Positions 32,557 through 41,761 of a stretch of DNA of 64,000 nt are shown one piece after another. Source of the DNA: Rhodoferax_B ferrireducens_A (lineage in GTDB: Bacteria; Pseudomonadota; Gammaproteobacteria; Burkholderiales; Burkholderiaceae_C); the NCBI RefSeq assembly GCF_031458075.1, contig NZ_JAVDXT010000005.1:248001-312000 (forward strand), given 5' to 3'. The translations under genes were made by a program, and so were the position numbers. Position 1 is the first letter of the stretch. The number at the start of each line of letters is the position of its first letter. The notes beneath the pieces are model-generated. The model was given only the letters and a program-made list of their open reading frames with translations, was not told the origin of the DNA and did no database searches.

Positions 32557-33080
32557 TGGCGCTCTGGCACACCGTGTTACGGATTCTGCGACACAGCAGC
32601 CTGGGCGCTGCCGATGTGCGCCGCGCCGTTCCGCCGGACCTGCTGGAGCGTCTGGGCCACAGGGTTAGCGCCAGCGAGCAAAGGCATACCGGTGAAATCC
32701 GCATCTACATCGAAGCCGGCCTACCGCTCAGCTACCTGTGGCGCAAGGCCGCTGTACGCGAGCGCGCCGTCATGCTGTTTGGCAAACTAGGGGTCTGGGA
32801 CACCGAGCACAACAACGGCGTGCTGATCTACCTGCTGTTGGCCGAACGGTCCATCGAACTGGTAGCCGACCGCGGCCTGAACCAACGCATCTCCACGCAG
32901 GAATGGCAGGCCATGGTCGAGCACCTGGGCACCGCCTTGCATGCGGGGCGTTACGAGGAAGGCCTGACCCAGGCACTGGAAGAAGTATCGGCGGCGCTGG
33001 TACAGCATTTCCCGTTGCAGGCTGGCCTGCTGCGACGCAATGAGCTGCCGGACCTGCCGCTGCTGGACTCCGCCGGCTAA
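32556..33080 (+). CDS. TPM-domain protein, short form
   Basis: A 174-aa protein without a clear signal peptide that carries a second TPM domain (about 40-150; HTGEIRIYIEAGLPLSYLWR, NNGVLIYLLLAERSIELVAD, WQAMVEHLGTALHAGRYEEG). Its ATG uses the last base of the preceding stop codon (TAATG), so the two TPM proteins are made in tandem. Together with LemA they probably form one envelope-associated complex (inference from operon structure). Confidence 0.9.
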   Translation: MALWHTVLRILRHSSLGAADVRRAVPPDLLERLGHRVSASEQRHTGEIRIYIEAGLPLSYLWRKAAVRERAVMLFGKLGVWDTEHNNGVLIYLLLAERSIELVADRGLNQRISTQEWQAMVEHLGTALHAGRYEEGLTQALEEVSAALVQHFPLQAGLLRRNELPDLPLLDSAG

Positions 33081-33102
33081 GGTCCGGTTATTTGCCCCAA
33101 AG

Positions 33103-33128
33103 AAAAAGCCGCTCAAAAGCGGCTTTTT
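33103..33128. terminator. Bidirectional terminator between the TPM and atp operons
   Basis: AAAAAGCCGCT (33103-33113) pairs perfectly with AGCGGCTTTTT (33118-33128) around CAAA. It sits between the convergent TPM stop (33080) and atpC stop (33147) and should end transcription from both sides. Confidence 0.94.
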
Positions 33129-33146
33129 CGTGTGCGCGGACAGCGA

Positions 33147-33563
33147 TCAGCGGTTGCGGCGGAATTTGCGCAGGGCCGAAATCTGGGCGGCCATGATGGC
33201 CAGCTCGGATTGGGCTTTGGCAATATCCAGTTCGCCTTTGGCATTGCGCAGAGCTTCTTCGGCAGCCGCCTTGGCAGCATTGGCCTTTTCTTCGTCCAGG
33301 TCCTTGCCGCGGATCGCCGTGTCAGACAACACGGTCACGCAGTTCGGCTGGATTTCCAGCACGCCACCAGCGACGAAGATGAACTCTTCGGTGCCGTCGG
33401 CCTTTTCGATGCGCACCGAACCCGGCTTGATACGGGTGATCAAGGGGGTATGGCGCGGATAAATGCCCAGTTCGCCAGATTCACCGGGCAAAGCCACGAA
33501 GCGGGCTTCGCCGGAGAAAATGGATTCTTCGGCACTGACAACATTCACGTGAATGGTCGACAT
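33147..33563 (-). CDS. atpC: ATP synthase F1 epsilon subunit
   Basis: A 138-aa subunit of the F1 central stalk. The N-terminal beta-sandwich (MSTIHVNVVSAEESIFSG, GELGIYPRHTPLITRIKPG) is followed by a two-helix C-terminal domain rich in Ala/Glu/Lys that can inhibit ATP hydrolysis. It is the last gene of the atp operon, directly before a strong terminator. Confidence 0.97.
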   Translation of the reverse strand: MSTIHVNVVSAEESIFSGEARFVALPGESGELGIYPRHTPLITRIKPGSVRIEKADGTEEFIFVAGGVLEIQPNCVTVLSDTAIRGKDLDEEKANAAKAAAEEALRNAKGELDIAKAQSELAIMAAQISALRKFRRNR

Positions 33564-33631
33564 ACGTTTCCTTTGGGGTCCAGCGTGGTGAAAAAAGCTA
33601 AGGCGCAGGCAGGGCCTGCGCTGTCAGGTGG

Positions 33632-35059
33632 TTAAACCTTCTTAGCCTTTTCGATGGCTTCGTCGATGGAGCCGACCATGTAGAACGCTTGTTCTGGCAT
33701 GTGGTCGCATTCGCCGTTGACGATCATCTTGAAACCACGGATGGTTTCCGACAATGGCACGTACTTGCCGGGCGAACCGGTAAACACTTCGGCCACGTGG
33801 AAGGGCTGGCTCAGGAAACGCTGGATCTTGCGCGCACGGGCCACGGCCAGCTTGTCTTCAGGAGCCAAGTCGTCCATACCCATGATGGCGATGATGTCGC
33901 GCAGTTCGCGGTAGCGCTGCAGCGTGCCTTGCACGGCACGGGCCGTGTTGTAGTGGTCTTCGCCGACCACCAGCGGGTCCAGCTGGCGGCTGGTGGAGTC
34001 CAGTGGATCGACCGCAGGGTAGATACCCAGCGAAGCGATGTCACGGCTCAACACCACGGTGGAGTCCAAGTGGGCGAAGGTCGTTGCAGGCGATGGATCG
34101 GTCAAGTCATCCGCTGGCACGTACACGGCCTGGATGGAAGTGATCGAGCCCACCTTGGTCGAGGTAATACGCTCTTGCAGACGGCCCATTTCCTCGGCCA
34201 GGGTAGGCTGGTAGCCCACGGCGGAAGGCATACGGCCCAGCAGTGCGGACACTTCGGTACCGGCCAGGGTGTAGCGGTAGATGTTGTCCACGAAGAACAG
34301 CACGTCGCGGCCTTCGTCACGGAAGGATTCCGCAATGGTCAGACCGGTCAAAGCCACGCGCAGACGGTTGCCTGGGGGTTCGTTCATCTGACCGTAGACC
34401 ATGGCCACTTTGGACTCAGGCAGGTTCTCGAGGTTCACCACGCCGGAATCGGCCATCTCGTGGTAGAAGTCGTTCCCTTCACGGGTACGCTCACCCACAC
34501 CGGCGAACACGGACAAACCGCTGTGCGCCTTGGCGATGTTGTTGATCAACTCCATCATGTTCACGGTCTTGCCCACACCGGCACCACCGAACAGACCGAC
34601 CTTACCGCCCTTGGCGAACGGGCAGATCAAGTCAATCACCTTGATGCCGGTTTCCAGCAATTCTTGCGAAGGGCTGAGTTCGTCGTAAGCCGGAGCCTTG
34701 CGGTGGATGGTGGCAGTCAGTTCCTGGCTCACCGGACCACGTTCGTCGATGGGCGCGCCCAACACGTCCATGATGCGGCCCAGGGTAGCCTTGCCCACAG
34801 GCACGGTGATACCGGCGCCGGTGTTATAGACCACCAAACCGCGACGCAGGCCGTCGGAAGAACCCAGCGCGATCGTACGGACAATGCCGTCACCCAGCTG
34901 CTGTTGCACTTCCAAGGTCAGCGCGGAGCCTTCCATTTTCAGTGCATCGTAAATGCGGGGCATATGGTTGCGCGGGAACTCCACGTCCACCACGGCGCCA
35001 ATACACTGAACAATTTTCCCCTCGACGCGGGAGGTCACTTCTGCATTTTCTTGAGCCAT
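33632..35059 (-). CDS. atpD: ATP synthase F1 beta subunit
   Basis: A 475-aa catalytic subunit. The P-loop is GGAGVGKTVNMMELINN, followed by the catalytic Glu region VFAGVGERTREGNDFY, the DELSEED equivalent MDDLAPEDKLAVARARKIQ, and the C-terminal SQPFHVAEVFTGSPGKYV. Slightly longer at the N-terminus (MAQENAEVTSRVEGKIV) than E. coli AtpD, as is usual for Burkholderiales. Confidence 0.98.
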   Translation of the reverse strand: MAQENAEVTSRVEGKIVQCIGAVVDVEFPRNHMPRIYDALKMEGSALTLEVQQQLGDGIVRTIALGSSDGLRRGLVVYNTGAGITVPVGKATLGRIMDVLGAPIDERGPVSQELTATIHRKAPAYDELSPSQELLETGIKVIDLICPFAKGGKVGLFGGAGVGKTVNMMELINNIAKAHSGLSVFAGVGERTREGNDFYHEMADSGVVNLENLPESKVAMVYGQMNEPPGNRLRVALTGLTIAESFRDEGRDVLFFVDNIYRYTLAGTEVSALLGRMPSAVGYQPTLAEEMGRLQERITSTKVGSITSIQAVYVPADDLTDPSPATTFAHLDSTVVLSRDIASLGIYPAVDPLDSTSRQLDPLVVGEDHYNTARAVQGTLQRYRELRDIIAIMGMDDLAPEDKLAVARARKIQRFLSQPFHVAEVFTGSPGKYVPLSETIRGFKMIVNGECDHMPEQAFYMVGSIDEAIEKAKKV

Positions 35060-35119
35060 GTTTGCTCCAATAGATTGAATCTTTAAATCGAACGATGACA
35101 GACTGGAACGGGAAACGGC

Positions 35120-35995
35120 TTAAACAGCCGCAGCACCCGCCACAATTTCCGACAGCTCTTTGGTAATTGCAGCTTGGCGGGTCTTGTTGTAGACCAACTT
35201 CAACTCGGCAATCACGCTACCTGCGTTATCCGTTGCAGCCTTCATGGCCACCATGCGTGCTGCATGTTCCGAAGCCATGTTTTCAGCGACAGCCTGGTAG
35301 GCCAGCGCTTCGACATAACGCACCAAGAGGTCGTCAATCACCGACTGCGCATCCGGTTCGTAGATGTAGTCCCAAGCATGCGCACCCGCAGCCTTGGTTT
35401 CCGCCTGCATCTTGGCGGCCGACAAAGGCAGCAACTGCTCAATCACCGGCTCTTGGCGCATGGTGCTGACAAACTTGTTGTAGACCAGATGTACGGCACT
35501 GATTTCGCCTTTTTCGTAGGCGTCCAGCAATACCTTCAACGGTCCGATCAGCTTGTCCAGATGCGGCTTGTCGCCCAAATGGGTGACATGCGACACCACC
35601 TTGGCACCGATACGCGTCAGGAAGCCCAGGCCCTTGCCACCGATGGCCACAGCTTGAGCGTCATTGCCTGCAGCCTGCGACTCGCGCAGCTTGATGGTCA
35701 GGGCGCGAAATAGATTGGTGTTCAAACCACCGCACAAACCTTTATCGGTCGTGATGACCACAAAACCTTCGGCTTTGGCGCCGTTGGTTTGCATAAAGGC
35801 GTGCACGTACTCCGGATTCGCCTGACCCAGGTTTGCAGCGATGTCACGAATCTTCTCGCTGTACGGACGCGCTGCGCGCATCCGCTCCTGCGCTTTACGC
35901 ATCTTGGAAACAGAGATCATCTCCATCGCCTTGGTGATCTTCTTGGTGTTTTCCACCGATTTGATCTTGCTGCGTAGTTCCTTGCCTGATGCCAT
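35120..35995 (-). CDS. atpG: ATP synthase F1 gamma subunit
   Basis: A 291-aa rotor-shaft subunit. The N-terminal helix starts MASGKELRSKIKSVENTKKI, the mid-domain has VVITTDKGLCGGLNTNLFRA, and the C-terminal helix has LKLVYNKTRQAAITKELSEI. It connects the Fo ring to the catalytic hexamer. It lies between atpA and atpD with 20 and 60 base gaps. Confidence 0.98.
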   Translation of the reverse strand: MASGKELRSKIKSVENTKKITKAMEMISVSKMRKAQERMRAARPYSEKIRDIAANLGQANPEYVHAFMQTNGAKAEGFVVITTDKGLCGGLNTNLFRALTIKLRESQAAGNDAQAVAIGGKGLGFLTRIGAKVVSHVTHLGDKPHLDKLIGPLKVLLDAYEKGEISAVHLVYNKFVSTMRQEPVIEQLLPLSAAKMQAETKAAGAHAWDYIYEPDAQSVIDDLLVRYVEALAYQAVAENMASEHAARMVAMKAATDNAGSVIAELKLVYNKTRQAAITKELSEIVAGAAAV

Positions 35996-36015
35996 GGGTG
36001 GCTCCTAGTTTGGAA

Positions 36016-37569
36016 TTAAGCGAACGTCTTTTTGAACGCAGCCACAGCGGCGAGCAATTCAGCCTCGGCTTCCTTGTCCAGCGCCTTGGAGGCTTCGATC
36101 TTTGACAGCAAAGCAGCGTGCTTGTCCTTGAGGTAGGCGTGCAAGCCATGCTCAAACGACAATACCTTCTTGACCGCGATATCGTCCATGAAGCCCTTGT
36201 TCACTGCGAACAGCGTGGCGCCCATCAAGGAGATGGACAGCGGGCTGTACTGGGCTTGCTTGAGCAACTCGGTCACGCGGGCACCGCGGTCCAATTGCTT
36301 GCGGGTGGATTCGTCCAGATCAGAAGCAAACTGGGCGAAGGCCGCCAATTCACGGTACTGCGCCAAGTCGGTACGGATACCGCCGGACTGGCCCTTGATG
36401 ATCTTGGTTTGCGCTGCGCTACCCACGCGAGACACCGAGATACCGGCGTTGATCGCAGGACGGATGCCGGCGTTGAACAACGAGGTTTCCAGGAAGATCT
36501 GGCCGTCGGTAATCGAGATCACGTTGGTCGGCACGAAGGCAGACACGTCACCGGCTTGCGTTTCAATGATGGGCAGAGCCGTCAAAGAACCGGTCTTGCC
36601 CTTGACTTCACCCTTGGTGAAGGCTTCAACGTAATCGGCGTTCACGCGGGCGGCACGTTCCAGCAAGCGGCTGTGCAGATAGAACACGTCGCCAGGGTAA
36701 GCTTCGCGGCCTGGTGGACGGCGCAGCAGCAAGGACACTTGGCGGTAAGCAACGGCTTGCTTGGACAAGTCGTCGTACACGATCAGGGCGTCTTGGCCGC
36801 GGTCGCGGAAGTATTCGCCCATGGTGCAGCCAGAGTAGGCGCTGACGTACTGCATGGCAGCCGATTCAGAAGCCGAAGCCGCCACCACGATGGTGTATTC
36901 CATTGCGCCAGCTTGTTCCAAAGCGCGCACTACGTTCTTGATCGACGAGGCCTTTTGGCCAATCGCGACGTAAACGCAGGACATGTTCTGTCCCTTTTGG
37001 TTGATGATGGCGTCGATCGCCACAGCGGTCTTACCCGTCTGGCGGTCGCCAATGATCAGCTCGCGCTGGCCACGGCCCACAGGCACCATGGAGTCAATCG
37101 ACTTCAGGCCGGTTTGCATGGGCTGGTCCACCGATTTACGAGCGATCACGCCCGGTGCGACCTTTTCGATCACGTCGGTCAACTTGGCGTTGATCGGACC
37201 CTTGCCGTCGATAGGCTGGCCCAGGGCGTTCACCACGCGGCCGAGCAGCTCGGGGCCGACCGGCACTTCCAGAATACGACCCGTGCACTTCACGATGTCG
37301 CCTTCGGAGATGTGTTCGTATTCACCCAAGATCACGGAACCGACGGAGTCGCGTTCCAGATTCAGGGCCAGGCCGTAGGTGGGTTGCCCGTCGCTGCCGG
37401 CGGGGAATTCCAGCATTTCGCCCTGCATCACATCGGAGAGGCCGTGGATGCGGCAGATGCCGTCGGTCACGGACACTACGGTGCCTTGGTTGCGAATATC
37501 AACGCTGGCTGTCAAGCCTTCGATGCGGCTCTTGATCAGTTCAGAAATTTCTGCGGGATTGAGTTGCAT
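36016..37569 (-). CDS. atpA: ATP synthase F1 alpha subunit
   Basis: A 517-aa non-catalytic nucleotide-binding subunit. The P-loop is GDRQTGKTAVAID, the arginine-finger region is NAGISVSRVGSAAQ, and the N-terminus is MQLNPAEISELIKSRIEGL. Length and motifs match the family throughout, with no interruption. Confidence 0.98.
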   Translation of the reverse strand: MQLNPAEISELIKSRIEGLTASVDIRNQGTVVSVTDGICRIHGLSDVMQGEMLEFPAGSDGQPTYGLALNLERDSVGSVILGEYEHISEGDIVKCTGRILEVPVGPELLGRVVNALGQPIDGKGPINAKLTDVIEKVAPGVIARKSVDQPMQTGLKSIDSMVPVGRGQRELIIGDRQTGKTAVAIDAIINQKGQNMSCVYVAIGQKASSIKNVVRALEQAGAMEYTIVVAASASESAAMQYVSAYSGCTMGEYFRDRGQDALIVYDDLSKQAVAYRQVSLLLRRPPGREAYPGDVFYLHSRLLERAARVNADYVEAFTKGEVKGKTGSLTALPIIETQAGDVSAFVPTNVISITDGQIFLETSLFNAGIRPAINAGISVSRVGSAAQTKIIKGQSGGIRTDLAQYRELAAFAQFASDLDESTRKQLDRGARVTELLKQAQYSPLSISLMGATLFAVNKGFMDDIAVKKVLSFEHGLHAYLKDKHAALLSKIEASKALDKEAEAELLAAVAAFKKTFA

Positions 37570-37644
37570 GACTCTTTCCTTCTCTTTCTTTGGTTAGCAA
37601 ACAACCGGAGCCACGGGCTCTGGCCGAAAACGCTGGCTGCGACC

Positions 37645-38175
37645 TTAGGCGGTCAGAGCCAATTTCATATGTTCCAGGCGGGCTTTGATCGAGGTATCCA
37701 AAACCTCGTCACCCACCACGACGCGAATTCCGCCAATCAACTCAGGCTGCAAAGCCACCGTGAGATTGAGCTTGCGTCCAAAACGCTTTTCCAGGGCTGA
37801 CAGTACATTTGCCAGCGCAGCGGCGTCCATCTCGAAAGCACTGAAAACAGTGGCATCCGAAGAGCCGCTCCGCGCGTTTTTCAACGTGCGGAACTGTGTG
37901 GCGATCTCGGGCAGGGCGTTCAAACGTCCATTTTCAATAGCCATGCGCAAAAAGTTTTTTGCGGCATCGGGCAAGGCCGACTTGGCCACACCCGCGATCA
38001 CGTCAAACACCTGGCCGACCTCTACCTTGGGGTTGTCGGCAAACTGCAGCAACTGGGGGTTGGCAGCAATTGCAGCCAATTCATCCAGCCATACGGCAGT
38101 GCCATCCAAGTCAGAGGAAGTCGCCTTGAACAGCGCCTCGGCGTAGGGACGGGCAATGGTTGCTATTTCAGCCAT
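37645..38175 (-). CDS. atpH: ATP synthase F1 delta subunit
   Basis: A 176-aa peripheral-stalk subunit joining F1 alpha to the b subunits. It opens MAEIATIARPYAEALFKA and ends LIGGIRVVVGDEVLDTSIKARLEHM, the standard AtpH termini. A gap of 75 bases separates it from atpA, the largest in the operon, and I see no separate promoter there. Confidence 0.97.
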   Translation of the reverse strand: MAEIATIARPYAEALFKATSSDLDGTAVWLDELAAIAANPQLLQFADNPKVEVGQVFDVIAGVAKSALPDAAKNFLRMAIENGRLNALPEIATQFRTLKNARSGSSDATVFSAFEMDAAALANVLSALEKRFGRKLNLTVALQPELIGGIRVVVGDEVLDTSIKARLEHMKLALTA

Positions 38176-38189
38176 GGTCGTTCTACTGC

Positions 38190-38660
38190 TCAGAGTTCAG
38201 TTTGGAGTCGGTTCAACAAGTCCGCATGGACACCGGCATTGACTTCCTTGCGGAGAATCTGCTCGGCACCCTTCACAGCCAATGCTGCCACTTGCTCACG
38301 CAGGGCTTCACGGGCTTTCACGGTTTGCTGCTCGGCTTCGGCACGGGCTGCTGCCACGATCTTGTTGGCTTCTTCCACCGCGCGGGCTTTCGCCTCTTCG
38401 ACGATGGCCTGGGCACGGCGATCGGCATCAGCCAAGCGCGACGCGGTCTCGGTGCGCGACTTGGCCAGTTCGTCTTCCACACGCTTGTTGGCGTTGGTCA
38501 ACTCAGACTTGGCTTTATCGGCGGCAGCAAGGCCGTCAGAGATTTTCTGCGCCCGCTCGTCCAATGCTTTGGTGATCGGAGGCCACACGAATTTCATCGT
38601 GAACCACACCAGGATCGCAAAGACAACGGCCTGCAGAAACAGGGTTGAATTAATGTTCAC
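38190..38660 (-). CDS. atpF: ATP synthase Fo subunit b
   Basis: A 156-aa stalk subunit: one N-terminal membrane helix (FLQAVVFAILVWFTMKFVWP, about 8-27) and a long Ala/Glu/Lys/Arg coiled coil that dimerises. Exactly the 156-residue length of E. coli AtpF. It lies 14 bases before atpH. Confidence 0.97.
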   Translation of the reverse strand: MNINSTLFLQAVVFAILVWFTMKFVWPPITKALDERAQKISDGLAAADKAKSELTNANKRVEDELAKSRTETASRLADADRRAQAIVEEAKARAVEEANKIVAAARAEAEQQTVKAREALREQVAALAVKGAEQILRKEVNAGVHADLLNRLQTEL

Positions 38661-38698
38661 GGCTTAATTCCTTTCGGTCGTGAAAGGGATGCCAACAA

Positions 38699-38944
38699 TT
38701 AAATTGCGAAAGGCTTGGCGAAAGCGAACAGCAGGGCGATAGCCACACCGATCAGGAAAGCCGCGTCGATCAGACCGGCCAAGATGAACATCTTGGTTTG
38801 CAGTTCGTTCATCAGTTCAGGCTGGCGTGCCGACGATTCGAGGAACTTGCCGCCCATCAAAGCGATACCGATGGAGGCACCCAGGGCGCCCAAGCCAACG
38901 ATCAAACCACAAGCCAGAGCGACGAGACCGAGAATGTTTTCCAT
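38699..38944 (-). CDS. atpE: ATP synthase Fo subunit c
   Basis: An 81-aa hairpin of two membrane helices that forms the rotor ring. The polar loop has the invariant R40-Q41-P42, and the ion-carrying acid is D60 in LAGLIDAAFLIGV. Asp with hydrophobic neighbours, and no Gln/Ser-Thr sodium signature, predicts a proton ring. Confidence 0.98.
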   Translation of the reverse strand: MENILGLVALACGLIVGLGALGASIGIALMGGKFLESSARQPELMNELQTKMFILAGLIDAAFLIGVAIALLFAFAKPFAI

Positions 38945-39007
38945 GATTGTTCCTAAAAAGTACAGGTAAAAGAAAAAAGAAAAGCGAAAACGAACCTTAA
39001 CGCGGTG

Positions 39008-39919
39008 TTAATGCGCTTCGTGAGACTGGCCCACGTAAATCAGCGTCAACATCATGAAGATGAAGGCCTGCAAGGTGATCACCAGGATGTGGAAGATGCT
39101 CCACGCCGCACCGGCAATCACATGCCCAACACCTAGCCAGAACATGCCCTCAGCGGGGTTGAACTGCCAGGCCCACGTGCCGCCCATCAAGGCGATCAAC
39201 ATGAAAACCAATTCACCAGCAAACATATTGCCGAACAAACGCATGCCGTGAGAAACCGTCTTTGCCAGGTACTCAATCAGCTGCATCAGGAAGTTGATCG
39301 GATACAAAAACCAGTGGTCGCCAAAAGGTGCAGCAACCAACTCATGCGCCCAGCCGCCCAAGCCCTTGATCTTGATGTTGTACACCAGGCAGACAAACAG
39401 CACGCTGACCGACAAACCCAGGGTGGTCGACAGATCGGCGGTAGGGACCACACGCATGTAGGCATGGTGCGGGTCACCGCCGGTGGATGCATAGAAATGC
39501 TCCCACACCTTAGGCAAGATATCGACCGGCAGCATGTCCATGCCGTTCATCAAGAAGATCCAGACAAACACGGTCAAAGCCAGCGGAGCGACTAGCTTGC
39601 GGCTCTTGGCATTGTGGATCACGCCCTTGGCCTGGCTATCGACCATTTCGGTCAAAATTTCGACTGCTGCCTGGAAGCGGCCAGGAACACCTGACGTGGC
39701 TTTGCGCGCAGCACGCCACAGAAAGAAGCAGCCCACAATGCCCAAAATCACCGAGTACAAAACGGAATCGAGATTAAAGAGGCTGAAATCCACAATGCTG
39801 GTTTGCTTGACGCTCTCGAACGAGAAGTCTTTTTGCAAATGTTGCAAATGGTGGACGATGTAATCGCCCGCCTTCGGACCCGTTGTAGCAGCGTGTTCAG
39901 CAGCGTTTTCAGTCGACAT
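39008..39919 (-). CDS. atpB: ATP synthase Fo subunit a
   Basis: A 303-aa membrane subunit that provides the proton half-channels. The essential Arg lies in KTVSHGMRLFGNMFAGELVF, equivalent to R210 of E. coli. It has about five to six helices and an N-terminal periplasmic stretch rich in Ala/His. It is followed by atpE after a 63-base gap. Confidence 0.98.
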   Translation of the reverse strand: MSTENAAEHAATTGPKAGDYIVHHLQHLQKDFSFESVKQTSIVDFSLFNLDSVLYSVILGIVGCFFLWRAARKATSGVPGRFQAAVEILTEMVDSQAKGVIHNAKSRKLVAPLALTVFVWIFLMNGMDMLPVDILPKVWEHFYASTGGDPHHAYMRVVPTADLSTTLGLSVSVLFVCLVYNIKIKGLGGWAHELVAAPFGDHWFLYPINFLMQLIEYLAKTVSHGMRLFGNMFAGELVFMLIALMGGTWAWQFNPAEGMFWLGVGHVIAGAAWSIFHILVITLQAFIFMMLTLIYVGQSHEAH

Positions 39920-39940
39920 ATTTGAAATCCATCAATCCTG

Positions 39941-40423
39941 TTAAGCCGTACGTTGGCGCTTGGGGCGAAATAACAGCGCCACCCAAACCACCTTCATTGT
40001 CACTACGAAGCCAGCCAACAAGGCTAGCCAATTCAAACCAGAAACCAACCGTGGCGCCGCAAACAACATGGCGACCGTGACGGCGATCTTGACCAACTCC
40101 CACACAAAGAACCCCACCATCGCCGCGCCTGGCACGGTCCGTGCAAGTCTTCCTGTGACCCCTTGCGCAAACAAGGCTGCAGGCACCACGACCGACAGCA
40201 CACCGTATGCAGCAGACCAACCGTTGGCCGCTTTACCGGTCAGCAGCCAGGCCGCCAATGCAACCACGCTACCCACCAAGGCCTGCCCCAGCAGTACCCA
40301 CCACAAAGACAAGGGAGGATTCCGCTGTCGCCACAACTGCGCTTCTGCAGCAGTCAAGGGCTTGAAATCTGCGTCCTCTACCTTATCTTCATCACGGACA
40401 TCAAAGTCTGGGACCATTTTCAA
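39941..40423 (-). CDS. atpI: ATP synthase subunit I (AtpI-like)
   Basis: A 160-aa membrane protein with four helices, at the usual place first in the atp operon. An acidic N-terminus (MVPDFDVRDEDKVEDADF) precedes the helices. AtpI assists assembly of the c-ring and is less conserved than the structural subunits; assignment rests on position plus topology. Confidence 0.88.
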   Translation of the reverse strand: MKMVPDFDVRDEDKVEDADFKPLTAAEAQLWRQRNPPLSLWWVLLGQALVGSVVALAAWLLTGKAANGWSAAYGVLSVVVPAALFAQGVTGRLARTVPGAAMVGFFVWELVKIAVTVAMLFAAPRLVSGLNWLALLAGFVVTMKVVWVALLFRPKRQRTA

Positions 40424-40474
40424 CTTGTTTTATGACACCCGGGCGCGACTCTGAGCTATTTAGCAAAGCCTACT

Positions 40475-40480
40475 ATTATA
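40475..40480 (-). promoter_or_regulatory. Candidate -10 box of the atp operon promoter
   Basis: On the minus strand TATAAT (40480-40475) lies 52 bases before the atpI ATG, in the AT-rich gap between divergent atpI and the MBL-fold gene. The preceding bases give an extended TACG context. At 17-base spacing the -35 position reads GGCTAA, a poor match, so recognition may rely on the -10 or an activator. Confidence 0.5.
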
Positions 40481-40612
40481 CGTAGAAACCCCTTAAATTA
40501 GCCACCAAAATCTGCATGCGTTCCGTTGGATCGGGCTGCCAGCCTGGTTTTGCGGTGCGCGCCGCGTGCCGTAATGTAAAGCACGACGGCAGACTCTACC
40601 CCCAGTCGCTGC

Positions 40613-41737
40613 ATGCGCACCCCAAAAATCGCCGCCCTATTCCGTATGCACACCGGCTGGAACGCGCTAGGACTGGCCCTCAGCCTCGCCGGTTGCCAAG
40701 CACCGACCTTGCCTTCCTCCCCCATGCAGCACCACACGCCAACCGGCTTCAAAAACAACTACACCGACGCCATTCCAGGCACTCTGTCCGACCTGCTGCG
40801 CTGGAAATCGAACGCCTGGCGCCACAACCTGCCGCCGCCACCACAGACGCCCACGCCCGTGGTCACCCCCGACCTGGCCGCCATCCACGCCAATGCGCGC
40901 GCCGGTGCGGCCATGCAGCCGGCCATCACCTGGATCGGCCACGCCAGCATGCTGGTGCAGGCCAGCGGGCTGAACGTGCTGACCGATCCGGTGTTCAGCG
41001 AACGCGCCTCGCCGGTGCAATTCATGGGGCCGCAACAGGCCCAGCCGCCGGGCGTGGCCATGGTCGATCTACCACCTATTGATGTGGTGGTGGTCTCGCA
41101 CAACCACTATGACCATTTGGATACGAATGCAGTGCTGGCGCTGAACCAGCGTGCGCAAGGCGCTACGCTTTTTATAGTTCCCTTGGGTTTGAAAGCCTGG
41201 TTTGCCGACCAGGGCATCACCAACGTGGTGGAGCTCGACTGGTGGCAGCAGCACACGGTGCAGGGCGTGGAATTCCACCTCACGCCCGTGCAGCACTGGT
41301 CGGCCCGCGGCCTGGGCGACCGCTTCCAGACGCTGTGGGGCGGCTGGGCCGTTTTCGGTGCCGACTTCCACTGGTACTTCAGCGGAGACACTGGCTACAG
41401 CCAGGATTTCAAGGACACCCGCGCACATTTCAAAGACCGCAGCCCCGAGGGTTTTGACCTGGCTTTGATCGCCGTCGGCGCCTACGAGCCGCGTTGGTTC
41501 ATGCAAAATCAGCATATCAATCCGGCCGAGGCGGTGCAGATCCACCGCGACCTGCATGCCCAGCGCAGCGTGGGCGTGCATTGGGGCACGTTCAACCTCA
41601 CCGACGAGCCGCTCGACCAGTCGCCCAAAGACCTGGCCGCCGCCCGCCTGGACCAGGGCGTGGCGGAAGACGCGTTCTTTCTGCTCAAAATTGGCGAAAC
41701 CCGGCGCCTGCCAGCCCGCGCCAGCAGTTCAAAATAA
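40613..41737 (+). CDS. MBL-fold metal-dependent hydrolase, NAPE-PLD/RomA-like, lipoprotein
   Basis: A 374-aa metallo-beta-lactamase-fold protein. The N-terminus has basic residues and a lipobox (LALSLAGC), suggesting membrane attachment. Metal-site motifs are TWIGHASMLVQ, DPVFSERASPV, VVSHNHYDHLD (HxHxDH) and YFSGDTGYSQDF. The family contains N-acyl-phosphatidylethanolamine phospholipase D and RomA-like proteins, so a lipid phosphodiester is a plausible substrate, not demonstrated. An internal ATG at 40646 would leave the signal without a charged N-terminus, so I keep 40613. Confidence 0.87.
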   Translation: MRTPKIAALFRMHTGWNALGLALSLAGCQAPTLPSSPMQHHTPTGFKNNYTDAIPGTLSDLLRWKSNAWRHNLPPPPQTPTPVVTPDLAAIHANARAGAAMQPAITWIGHASMLVQASGLNVLTDPVFSERASPVQFMGPQQAQPPGVAMVDLPPIDVVVVSHNHYDHLDTNAVLALNQRAQGATLFIVPLGLKAWFADQGITNVVELDWWQQHTVQGVEFHLTPVQHWSARGLGDRFQTLWGGWAVFGADFHWYFSGDTGYSQDFKDTRAHFKDRSPEGFDLALIAVGAYEPRWFMQNQHINPAEAVQIHRDLHAQRSVGVHWGTFNLTDEPLDQSPKDLAAARLDQGVAEDAFFLLKIGETRRLPARASSSK

Positions 41738-41761
41738 GGCCTCTACTCCCCGCCCCCCACC

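Noticed and set aside
41150..41186. A possible further ATAGC repeat in the MBL-fold gene
   Set aside because: Only a short GCGCAAGGCGCTAC..ATAG match is visible, with no convincing second arm, so it was not listed.
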